Below are positions 24,413 through 32,917 of a stretch of DNA of 64,000 bases, in pieces. This stretch comes from FEN-1139 sp964396375 (lineage in GTDB: Bacteria; Myxococcota_A; Polyangia; Polyangiales; Polyangiaceae), in contig CAYNEY010000023.1 of assembly GCA_964396375.1 (NCBI GenBank), positions 1-64,000 of the forward strand. Reading direction: 5' to 3'. Below the pieces are notes generated by a model. It did not search any database, was not told the DNA's origin, and was given only the letters and a program-made list of their open reading frames with translations. How positions within the stretch are numbered: position 1 is the stretch's first letter; each line of letters starts with the position of its first letter. A program made the translations under genes and the position numbers.

Positions 24413-27400
24413 CGATCGGCCGTGGCTCGGTGGTCCCGAAGAGCTCTGGGTACACCATCGACTCGACGCGAGCCGCAGCAGCCGTGCTTCTCCCCCGATG
24501 GGTAGCCCGGAGCAGCGTGCGATACCGGTAGATGCCCGCTCGGGCGTGATCGACGAAAAATACCGTCCGATCGTCGTAGAGTTCACGCCGCGGGGCGCTC
24601 GCCCCATATCCTTCGCCGAGAGGGGAAGGTCGCTCAGCGTCCCTGAGCCAAGCACCCGTGGTCGAAAGCTGGGTGTCGATGGGTTCGAGCCCAGCTGGGA
24701 GTGGGTCTTCGATCACAACGTAGTCCCGTGGTCGCGGGATCACCACGGTGAGCTGTGCCTCGAGGATTTGACCGACGGCCACCGACTCTGCGACGGGCCG
24801 TCTCTTCGGCTGGGATTGGCCGGCGCCCCGCGGCTCGAGGACCAAGAGCTCACGCTGGATCGAGAACCCAGCCTCCTTGGCGGTCTGATTCAGAGTCTTC
24901 GGTAGACTGGTGAGCACGGCCTCGTAACTCAGCTCGCGACTTCCCTCACTCTCGATGAGGAGTGTCTGACCCGAGGCAAGTGCCATAAACGGGAAACGGA
25001 AGCTCCGTGAGGCAGGGTAGGAACCGAGCGACAGATAGGGCCCCGATCCCAGCTCGCCGAGTCCCACTCGGATCCGAGCTGGCTCAGCATCGGGGGTATT
25101 CTCTGACTCAGCCGCCATCAAGGCCAAGAGAGCAAAGGCCGTCTCTTCCGGCGTCGCCCAGGCGCCGTCGCGGCGCTCTTCGAGCAACCCCATCACCAAG
25201 GGACGGGCCAACTGGTGGCGCGGCTCCGCCATCAGCACGGCCCTCACCACCAACGCCGTGGTGCGCGTCGCGCTGTCCATCAGTTCGGGCTGCGTGGCAG
25301 GGTGACGGCTCCGCACACGTGCCAATCGCCCGTCGACCGCGATCCGGTTCATGAGCTCGCGGAGCAGCACCTGCGTGGCCTCCGCGTCGCGCGCACAGCC
25401 GGCGTACGCCGACAACAAGAAGGCCTGTGCGTGGTCCAGAAGCTCATCGCGTGCCTCGAAGAGCCGAGACATGCCCGGAAGATCAGGCTCACCGAGCGTG
25501 CAGAGCACGTCCGCCGCCGCCGCCGCCAGGGTCTGCCCCCTTTGCCGCGCCAGGTCGTTTTCGGTGGGCAGCGCCTCACGGAGCCGCTCGCGGAGGTATC
25601 CGCGAGCACGCTTGTCCACCTCGGGCTCAACCGGCACTCCGAGCCTTTTCACCAAGCCCAGCGCTCGGCTCGCATGCACAGAAGACCAGGGTTCGCTCCC
25701 GGACTGTTCGGGCCAGAGAGAGAACCCACCATCGGCACGTTGGCGCGCTACGATGGCCTCGAGATCGCCGCTCAGCGCGCCTTTGACGCGTTTGCCAGAG
25801 AGGAGCTGTTCGGCACCCAGGCCAATCACCTTGCTGGCGAGCTGTTCGGTGCACCGGTGGGGATACGCGGCGAGTCGCTCCAGGCTGAAAGCAGCCCCGC
25901 CCAGCAAGCTCTGATGCACCTTGACCTCGAGCTGCCCAAAATCGGGCCGCATCCCCGAGAGCTCGCCGAGACGCTCCTTCACTTTGCCGGCGACCACGCC
26001 GCTCGTCGCCACCACCTCCGGAACGAGCGGCGATCGCACCGCTCGCTCCAACTGTACCCTGTCTTCTGCCAGCTTCTGCCCCGTACGCTCGTCGAAAGCC
26101 TCAGCGAAGAGCTCGAGCCTAGCCCTTTTGGCACCCGTGACCTCCACCAGGAAGGGGACATGTTGAGACTTTCCTCGCTCGAGCACCACCGTGGACTCGG
26201 CCTCGGCCGGTGTCAGCCCCGTGCCGCTGAACCTGAGTCGCACCCGCGCTCGCGCGAGGGTCGGCGAAGAGAGCAGGGCGCCGAGTTCGAGGCGATCGGA
26301 CAACCCAAGGAAGCGCGGAACCATCGGGCGGATCACCAGCGGTTTTGTGGCGGTGACGGCACCCTCGGCGAAACCGAAGCGATCGGCACCTGAGCGCCCC
26401 AAGGCGAAGAGCCGGTAGCGCGTGATGCTGTCGGGGAGCCGAAACTTCGCTTTGACAGCGCCGTTCGGATCGGTGATGAGTCCAGGCGCGAAGAAGGCGG
26501 TGGGGCGAAAATCTCGTCGCAGACCTGCACCAGACGGACCCATCCCACCACCACCACCAGCCTCTCCTTTGCTCAACCCGAGCATCTCGCGCACCAACCG
26601 CTCGGAGGCCGAGCTCAACTGCTCACGGTTCTCGAGGGCCAGCACGCCGAGCGGACGTGGTTCGAAGAAGGTTTGACTCGGATCAATGGTCTCAGCCTCG
26701 ACCAACGCGAGCACCGCCTCATCGACCGCCCACAACGTGGCCTCACCCAGAACCGGACGACCTTCGCGATCGCGCAGGCGCGCCATGACCTCGAGTTCAT
26801 CGCCGGGTCGCGCCTCCCGCGTCTTCGGCTCGAGCTCCAGGGTCAAGCGACGATCGCTCGAGTCCACGCGAAGCTCCGTCCATCCAATACGGTAGCTCGG
26901 CGCTCCGAGATCCGGATGGTTGCTGCGGGGCACAACCGTGCCCTTCCTGCCCGAGACCACGTGCAACGAGACGAACACGTTGGGCCGCGACCCTTCGGTG
27001 ATGGGCACCGACAATCTCGGCGCGCTCCCCGACAAGCCAACCAGCTCGACCGAGTGCACATCAGCCCGCGACACGGCCAGGATACCTCGCGTTTCTCCGA
27101 GATTGGCGCGCACCAGGATCTGGGCGGTATCACCGACATGATAGCTTGCCTTATCGGGCACGAGCTCGATACCGTGCGGATCCTTCGCTCCCCATCCCGA
27201 TGCGGTGGCGCCCCCCGCGATCACGGGCACACTGGCCTGGCTCGATCGGCTTTGGCGGTCCCGAGCCCGAGCCAAAAAGAGGTAGTACCCAGCCTCGGGG
27301 AGGGTCACTCGACAGGGCACGGCACGCTCAGCGCTCACCGCCGTGCAACGTCCCACCACCGTATCGACCACCTCGGTCTCGGAAGTGGTACCGCCCTCAC

Positions 27401-30050
27401 GAACACGCTCGGCGGTCACCCAAGTGCGTCGGATCAACTCACCCTCGACGGCGCGCCCGGAAAGACGACCACCCTCGGGGGAGAATACCGATACCAAAAA
27501 GGCCTGCTGCGAGGGTGCCGCAACGAACCCCGATGCGGGCCGCTTGATGCCTACCAGGCCATCCGCCGGAAACACCTGCACCGAGGCTGTGCCGAGCGCG
27601 GGGTTCTGAGCGCTGTCGGTCACCTCCACCTCGAGATCGAGGCGCTCCGGACCGCCCCCGGGCACGCCTTCGGTGCCTAGCTCGAAACTTTGGCGACCTT
27701 GGTCGTTCAACACCAGGCGCTCTGCGCGAAGCACCCCGTGGGTCTCGAACGGGGTGCGTTGACCCTCGTAGTAGCTCCTGGCATCGGTCACCACGTCAGA
27801 CTCACCGGGGGGGGTGAAGGTGAGCGGTGCGTAGCGCGCCTCGAAGCGCAGTTGTTCTCCGGCCACCGGCATCCCGAACAGGGTCTTGGCGTCGATTTCC
27901 AGCCCGAGACGCGCCCCGCGTACGAGTCTACTCTCTGCCGGTCGCACGGCGACCTCGAGTTCCGCACCGCGGTAGGCAGCCACCACCACCCGACGCGTGG
28001 CACGATGTCGCTCACCCTGCACCTCGAGTTCGAGGGAGTACTCCCCAAGCTCGGCGCTCGCCGGCAAGAGCAGCTCGACCGAAGCCGAACCGAAGCGATT
28101 GGTGGCAACCGCGCGCTTTGCCACCACCTTGCCGCTCGGCGAGGAGAGCGAGAAGACCACCGGGTGGGCTCCCGCCACCGCCAGCCCACGCAAATCTTCG
28201 CGGCGCACCAGGGCCTCCGCGTACAGCTTCTCTCCCGGGCGGTAGATCGGGCGCTCGGAGAACACCACGGCGCGCAGCCCTGGTCGCGCATCGCGATCGG
28301 CCAGGACACCCATCCGCCATTCTCCGATCAGGTCACGGAGACGTACCCAGGCGTGATCCCGCCCATCACGCACCAAGAGCGCGGCATCAGCCTTCGGATC
28401 GTCGAAGGCCCGCTCCGGGAGCATGCCCGGCGGGATCTTCACCAGGCCATCCGCGTCGGTCACGAGCTCGGGGGTGGGCTTCGCGCCGCGCGTGACCACA
28501 CCGACGAACGCACCGGACCGTGGCGTGCCATCGGAGAGGCGCGTCGCCCACAGGTACCCGCCGAAACGCCCGATGTGGGCCGATATCCCGATGTTGGTCC
28601 GCGCGAACGTGAGAGTCTGCGTCATCGGCTGGGCGGGTTCCTTGCCCTCCGCCAAGGTGTAGCGGAGCCCGAGCAAGGAGATCCCTACGTCGTCGGCGCC
28701 ATGCTCCAACCCCAACCACTTCACGAACAGTTCATTTTTCGGGACCGACGCGACCAGAGCTGACTTCTTGAACCCCGGGTGCCGCTCGGGCGCGTCGTCG
28801 AGAGCCTGCGCAACGAGCTTATCGGCTCCGTCACGCCAGAGCTCCTCGACGCTGACCGCGCCGTTCACGACCTCGATAGCCTTGACGTTGAGGGAGCCCA
28901 CCGGCACCTCCGGGCTCCGCCCGAGATCGATCACATCACCGGTTGCCCCTACGGCCACCCGCGGCATGAGGTCGTCGAAGACCACGCTCTTCGAGAGTGG
29001 CGCCTTCAGACACTGACCGTACACGTCGCAGAGCCCGGCCCCGAGACGCACCTCCATGGTGCTGCCTGGGGTGAAAGGGCCGTCGAACCAGAGATCGCGA
29101 ACCGTATCGTTCGGGCTCACCCAAGTCGGGAGCTTCCGAGGCTTGTTGGCGAAGACAACTCGACCCACCAAGCTTCTTCCGCGCACCGGATTGGTGAAGG
29201 TGAGCCCCACGCTGCCCTGAGCATCGCAGGTAGTCTTACCCTCGGGCTGCCAGCAGCTCACCTCGCGGAGCCCAAGAGGCCCGTAGCTTCGGTACCGCCC
29301 GCGGTGCTCTTCGATCGTGGCACGGGGGCCCTCCTCTCCCACGAGCCCCTTCGCCAACACCAGCTCCACGCTCTGATTGGCCGGCAAAGGCTGCACCGGC
29401 ACCACCTCGAATCCGTGAGGTTGCTCGGACGGCGGGAGCGCTCGCACCGTGATCTCGACCTTCTTCCCACCGACGAGCAGGCTGAGTCGCTCGCGCAGAC
29501 GCTCAGCCAACACCGGCTGGGTGAAGCCGACACGAAAACGCGAGTTCGGCGAGAGCGCCTGCTCCTCGCCGTCGGTCCGGACCTCGAAGTTTGGCGTGGG
29601 TGTGGGCGTGGCGAAAGTGAACCGCGTCGCCTTCTCGAGGGGTGCCCCGTCGACGGCGGCCAAACCCGCCGGCACTTCGACCACGAACTCATTACTGTAG
29701 GGTAGGCGTCCCGCGTCGGGCACGAACACCACCGCTTGCGTGCCAAGCCACGAGAAGTGCCCCGGCACCTTTGGGCTCAGAGTGATGGGAAGAGAGACGG
29801 CCTCTCCCGCCTCTCCAAGTCGCCGCACCGGCCGTGAGAAGACCAGGCTCAACTCCTGGTCGACCGTGCTCTCCCCCACCGGACCGAAAAACGAGATCTC
29901 GAAGGGTTGGGGTGCCTGCTCACGGTCGGCTGCAGAGCTCGAAAAACCACGTCCAACCACGGGCTGTACCGGCGGCGTCGCGGGTACGCAGGACAAGATC
30001 CACAACGCCCCAAGGGAGAGAGCATGAACGCAGAGCTTCGGGATTCTCAT
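24402..30050 (-). CDS. Bacterial alpha-2-macroglobulin (YfhM-like) lipoprotein
   Basis: This 1882-residue periplasmic protease trap starts at ATG 30050 with a lipoprotein signal ending W-I-L-S-C. It has the long series of Ig-like macroglobulin domains, an MG region with G-L-I-T-D-P-N-G-A-V-K (A2M domain), and the thioester motif Y-P-H-R-C1400-T-E-Q1403, intact for covalent capture of an attacking protease. The alpha/alpha-toroid thioester domain follows (G-G-F-S-L-W-P). Length is above the E. coli protein (about 1650). The bait region lies before the A2M domain and is Gly/Ser-rich (G-E-A-G-G-G-G-G-M-G-P). It is translationally coupled to pbpC downstream. Confidence 0.95.
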   Translation of the reverse strand: MRIPKLCVHALSLGALWILSCVPATPPVQPVVGRGFSSSAADREQAPQPFEISFFGPVGESTVDQELSLVFSRPVRRLGEAGEAVSLPITLSPKVPGHFSWLGTQAVVFVPDAGRLPYSNEFVVEVPAGLAAVDGAPLEKATRFTFATPTPTPNFEVRTDGEEQALSPNSRFRVGFTQPVLAERLRERLSLLVGGKKVEITVRALPPSEQPHGFEVVPVQPLPANQSVELVLAKGLVGEEGPRATIEEHRGRYRSYGPLGLREVSCWQPEGKTTCDAQGSVGLTFTNPVRGRSLVGRVVFANKPRKLPTWVSPNDTVRDLWFDGPFTPGSTMEVRLGAGLCDVYGQCLKAPLSKSVVFDDLMPRVAVGATGDVIDLGRSPEVPVGSLNVKAIEVVNGAVSVEELWRDGADKLVAQALDDAPERHPGFKKSALVASVPKNELFVKWLGLEHGADDVGISLLGLRYTLAEGKEPAQPMTQTLTFARTNIGISAHIGRFGGYLWATRLSDGTPRSGAFVGVVTRGAKPTPELVTDADGLVKIPPGMLPERAFDDPKADAALLVRDGRDHAWVRLRDLIGEWRMGVLADRDARPGLRAVVFSERPIYRPGEKLYAEALVRREDLRGLAVAGAHPVVFSLSSPSGKVVAKRAVATNRFGSASVELLLPASAELGEYSLELEVQGERHRATRRVVVAAYRGAELEVAVRPAESRLVRGARLGLEIDAKTLFGMPVAGEQLRFEARYAPLTFTPPGESDVVTDARSYYEGQRTPFETHGVLRAERLVLNDQGRQSFELGTEGVPGGGPERLDLEVEVTDSAQNPALGTASVQVFPADGLVGIKRPASGFVAAPSQQAFLVSVFSPEGGRLSGRAVEGELIRRTWVTAERVREGGTTSETEVVDTVVGRCTAVSAERAVPCRVTLPEAGYYLFLARARDRQSRSSQASVPVIAGGATASGWGAKDPHGIELVPDKASYHVGDTAQILVRANLGETRGILAVSRADVHSVELVGLSGSAPRLSVPITEGSRPNVFVSLHVVSGRKGTVVPRSNHPDLGAPSYRIGWTELRVDSSDRRLTLELEPKTREARPGDELEVMARLRDREGRPVLGEATLWAVDEAVLALVEAETIDPSQTFFEPRPLGVLALENREQLSSASERLVREMLGLSKGEAGGGGGMGPSGAGLRRDFRPTAFFAPGLITDPNGAVKAKFRLPDSITRYRLFALGRSGADRFGFAEGAVTATKPLVIRPMVPRFLGLSDRLELGALLSSPTLARARVRLRFSGTGLTPAEAESTVVLERGKSQHVPFLVEVTGAKRARLELFAEAFDERTGQKLAEDRVQLERAVRSPLVPEVVATSGVVAGKVKERLGELSGMRPDFGQLEVKVHQSLLGGAAFSLERLAAYPHRCTEQLASKVIGLGAEQLLSGKRVKGALSGDLEAIVARQRADGGFSLWPEQSGSEPWSSVHASRALGLVKRLGVPVEPEVDKRARGYLRERLREALPTENDLARQRGQTLAAAAADVLCTLGEPDLPGMSRLFEARDELLDHAQAFLLSAYAGCARDAEATQVLLRELMNRIAVDGRLARVRSRHPATQPELMDSATRTTALVVRAVLMAEPRHQLARPLVMGLLEERRDGAWATPEETAFALLALMAAESENTPDAEPARIRVGLGELGSGPYLSLGSYPASRSFRFPFMALASGQTLLIESEGSRELSYEAVLTSLPKTLNQTAKEAGFSIQRELLVLEPRGAGQSQPKRRPVAESVAVGQILEAQLTVVIPRPRDYVVIEDPLPAGLEPIDTQLSTTGAWLRDAERPSPLGEGYGASAPRRELYDDRTVFFVDHARAGIYRYRTLLRATHRGRSTAAAARVESMVYPELFGTTEPRPIDVR

Positions 30051-30134
30051 GGCTGGTTTCCGCCGCGAGCCTGGGTGCCGCGAGCGTCACCGCACAGAGT
30101 ACACGCACCGCTCCCCTTCGCACCATGGGGAGCG

Positions 30135-30174
30135 AAAAAGCCGGCTGTTCTCGGGATGCTCCCCGAGAAGCCGG
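30135..30174 (-). terminator. Rho-independent terminator of the fibro-slime lipoprotein gene
   Basis: On the minus strand, starting two bases after the stop codon at 30176, CCGGC-TTCTCGGG pairs with CCCGAGAA-(CA)-GCCGG across a six-base loop, and the stem is followed by a CTTTTT tract (30135-30139 on the plus strand). Stem length, loop and U-run fit an intrinsic terminator. It separates this gene from the A2M/PBP1C operon downstream on the same strand. Confidence 0.9.
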
Positions 30175-30175
30175 T

Positions 30176-32005
30176 CTACCGGATGATCAGGTCACGACAG
30201 GCCGAACCGCAGGCGTCTCCGTCCAGACTGTTGCCATCGTCGCAGTCCTCGCCGGGCTGCACGATCCCGTCGCCACAGAACTCCCCGAGCACGCAGCCAG
30301 GGGCACACTCGCCGTAGCCGCCATCGTTCACGCCGTCGTCGCACTGCTCACCCATGCCGATGACCCCGTCACCGCAGAAGGCCACGCAGTCACTGCGCAC
30401 GGTCTGAAAGCCCGCCAAGGTGAGCTTGAAGCTCGAGCCTTCCATCTTGCGCTCGGCGTGGAACACCTTGATGGGGTAGATGAGGCCGTCGGTCATGCCG
30501 TAGGTGGCCGCGGCACTTTGGTCGATGACCACCGAGCCATCCTCGGGAATGTGGATCCCGCCCAGATCGACCGCCAGCCGCCCATTGACGAACACCCAAA
30601 CGTCGTCATCACCCAAGAAGTCGAGGCGGGCGGAGCTCGAGGCGTCGTACTTGAACCAGTAGTTGACCTCGGTGGTGAAGTAGAAGTTGTGGATCACCGG
30701 CACCTGGGTAACGTCTTTCTCCCAGGGCCAGCTGTCGTAGCCATACGAGGGGGCGATTTTGGCCTCGCCGAGACTGGCGGCGTCCGCCGTGGTCAGGCCA
30801 TCCACCGGGAAGAAGAGCGGGTTTCCGTCGTAGGTTCCCTCGAAGAAGAGGCCGTTCCAGCTCCCGTTTTGCTCCACGCAGCTCACCAAGCTAGCCGCGT
30901 TGGTCTGGCAGGGCGTATCGCCGTACATGAAGGTGCAGGGCACTCCATCCAGCTCGCTGCCCACGTTCCCGCACCACTGGGGGTCGCTCAGCGAATACCA
31001 GGGCTCCCCCTGGGCCCCGTAGCGGTTCACGAAGCCTCCGCTGCCATTGGGCATCAAGAGGATCTTGCCGGCGAGCGCGGTGTTGACCGGGCCGGTCCGG
31101 TACCACTGGGAGAAGCTCTCTGCGGAGGCGATGCAAGAAGATGAGCCATTCGCCAGCACGGGCTTGCCTTCACCATCGAGCTGAGCGGCCACGATCCCCT
31201 TGGCCCCGGTCGCGCACCCCTCCGCGAAATCCGAATGACTGGCGGCAAAATCCCGGTAGATGGCCGAGACCCGCAGCACGCACTCGCCGTTGATCTTCTC
31301 GCAGCTCGCATCAGAAGAGCAGTCGTAGTTCGCCTCGGTGGTGCAGCTCGACGAACAGCCGTCACCGTCGACCAGGTTGCCGTCGTCGCAGTCTTCCCCC
31401 AGCACCAGGCCGTCCCCGCACTCCGAGGCACACTCCCCATTGACGCACTGGGGCTCCCTTTGGCACTCCTCGTTGCAGCCGTCGAACGGCATGGTGTTGC
31501 CGTCTTCACAGGCCTCGGCACCCTCCAAAACTCCGTCGCCGCACACCGTGTGCGTGCAGGTGCTCGGACTCCCCTCGCACTTCCAGGTGACCTCCACCTT
31601 GCAGGTCGAGGAGCAGCCGTCCCAGCTGTTCACATTGCCGTCGTCGCACTGCTCAGGAAACACCACCGCGCTATCGCCACAGCGCGCCACGGGAACGCAG
31701 GGCTCCCCGGGGATGGGGCAGGAGAAGCCCGGTTCCACGCCCAGACAATTGCCCGCGCAGCCATCGCCGTAGGAGAGGTTCCCGTCGTCGCAGGCCTCGT
31801 CCGAGGTGAGGATCTTGTCACCACAGCCGGGGGTCGGATCGCCAACGGGGGTCAACCCGGGGGTGAGATCGACGGGGCCGGTGGTTCCGTCTGTGTCGTC
31901 ACCATCGGTGCCGCCAACGGCTCGTCGACCATCAGTCGCCGAACAAGCAAAAAAGGTGAGCCCACCCAGGGTGCAGAGCAGAACAAGGATAGAGGAACGC
32001 ATCAT
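30176..32005 (-). CDS. Fibro-slime-domain lipoprotein with DUF4215-type myxo disulfide repeats
   Basis: This 609-residue protein has a signal peptide ending L-T-F-F-A-C. The N-terminal third contains five or so cysteine repeats of the type C-G-D-G-x-x-x-x-x-E-x-C-D-D-G-N-x-x-x-x-D-G-C (TIGR02232/DUF4215-like). The middle holds a fibro-slime/PA14-like domain (V-S-A-I-Y-R-D-F, and N-F-Y-F-T-T-E-V-N-Y-W-F-K-Y, D-D-D-V-W-V-F-V-N-G), and two more disulfide repeats end the protein. Such modules occur in secreted or surface proteins of Myxococcota, probably adhesive and calcium-binding. ATG 32005 is chosen because GGAG lies six bases upstream; ATGs at 32002 and 32011 are alternatives. Confidence 0.9.
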   Translation of the reverse strand: MMRSSILVLLCTLGGLTFFACSATDGRRAVGGTDGDDTDGTTGPVDLTPGLTPVGDPTPGCGDKILTSDEACDDGNLSYGDGCAGNCLGVEPGFSCPIPGEPCVPVARCGDSAVVFPEQCDDGNVNSWDGCSSTCKVEVTWKCEGSPSTCTHTVCGDGVLEGAEACEDGNTMPFDGCNEECQREPQCVNGECASECGDGLVLGEDCDDGNLVDGDGCSSSCTTEANYDCSSDASCEKINGECVLRVSAIYRDFAASHSDFAEGCATGAKGIVAAQLDGEGKPVLANGSSSCIASAESFSQWYRTGPVNTALAGKILLMPNGSGGFVNRYGAQGEPWYSLSDPQWCGNVGSELDGVPCTFMYGDTPCQTNAASLVSCVEQNGSWNGLFFEGTYDGNPLFFPVDGLTTADAASLGEAKIAPSYGYDSWPWEKDVTQVPVIHNFYFTTEVNYWFKYDASSSARLDFLGDDDVWVFVNGRLAVDLGGIHIPEDGSVVIDQSAAATYGMTDGLIYPIKVFHAERKMEGSSFKLTLAGFQTVRSDCVAFCGDGVIGMGEQCDDGVNDGGYGECAPGCVLGEFCGDGIVQPGEDCDDGNSLDGDACGSACRDLIIR

Positions 32006-32143
32006 CGGCATCTCCGTAAGCGGTGTCCGAGCATGGACGCCAATCACTTCTGATTATGGCATGGGCCCGAGCCTCCTTCGAGGGCACAATTCCGCCCAGA
32101 ATGCAGGATTACAGTGAGTGTCCAGGATCCGGCGACTTTCGGC

Positions 32144-32917
32144 TCAGCCAAGCGTGGTGTCGAGCACCATCATCACCACAAAGCCGAGGATCAAACTGAA
32201 GGTGGCGAGGCGCTGATGTCCGCGACCGTGCGTCTCGGGAATGATCTCGTCACTGATCACGAAGAGCATGGCTCCGGCGGAGAGCCCGAGCACGAAGGGC
32301 AGCGCCGAGCCCACCAAGGCCGCAAGCCCAACCGCCAGGAGCCCGCCCACGCCTTCGAGCAGCCCAGTGCCAAGCGCGAGCAAGAAGGCCTGGGTGCGAG
32401 TGTAGCCAACGGCGAGCAGCGCGCCGGCGACCGCCAGCCCCTCCGGCACGTTCTGAAGCCCGATCCCGAGGGCCATGGCGTGCCCGGGGTTCGCGTGCTG
32501 CCCCAAGTACGAGACCCCGACTGCCATTCCCTCGGGCACGTTGTGCAAGGTGATGGCGATCACGAAGAGCCACACCCGTGCCAGACGCTGCGCGGACACA
32601 CCTTGGCGACCGACCACGAAATGCTCGTGAGGCACCACTCGATCGATGAGGGTGATGACCACCGCTCCTACCACGATCGCGAGCGCCACCATGAGCGCCG
32701 CGGGCACCTCTTTCATCCCCCCTTCTTGTGCGATCGCGAGGGCGGGAACGATCAGGGAAAACACGCTGGCGGCGAGCATGATCCCGGCGGCCAGGCTGAG
32801 GATCATGTCCTCGAGGCGCGCCGAGATCTTGCGCATGAAGAACACCCCGATCGCACCCAGGCCCGTGGCCGCTCCGGCCAGGGTGCTCGCCAGCAGTCCC
32901 ATGACCGCACCGCTCAT
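32144..32917 (-). CDS. ZIP-family divalent metal transporter
   Basis: This 257-residue integral membrane protein has eight hydrophobic helices and the ZIP signature in helix IV, H125-N-V-P-E-G-M-A-V, and in helix V a second N-V-P-E-G-L. These residues line the metal site; the family imports zinc or other divalent cations into the cytoplasm. A histidine motif H97-E-H sits in the cytosolic loop between helices III and IV. It starts at ATG 32917, overlapping the stop of the upstream TPR gene by four bases (ATGA). Metal specificity (Zn, Fe, Mn, Cd) cannot be predicted. No Zur box or riboswitch is visible because the gene lies inside an operon. Confidence 0.95.
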   Translation of the reverse strand: MSGAVMGLLASTLAGAATGLGAIGVFFMRKISARLEDMILSLAAGIMLAASVFSLIVPALAIAQEGGMKEVPAALMVALAIVVGAVVITLIDRVVPHEHFVVGRQGVSAQRLARVWLFVIAITLHNVPEGMAVGVSYLGQHANPGHAMALGIGLQNVPEGLAVAGALLAVGYTRTQAFLLALGTGLLEGVGGLLAVGLAALVGSALPFVLGLSAGAMLFVISDEIIPETHGRGHQRLATFSLILGFVVMMVLDTTLG

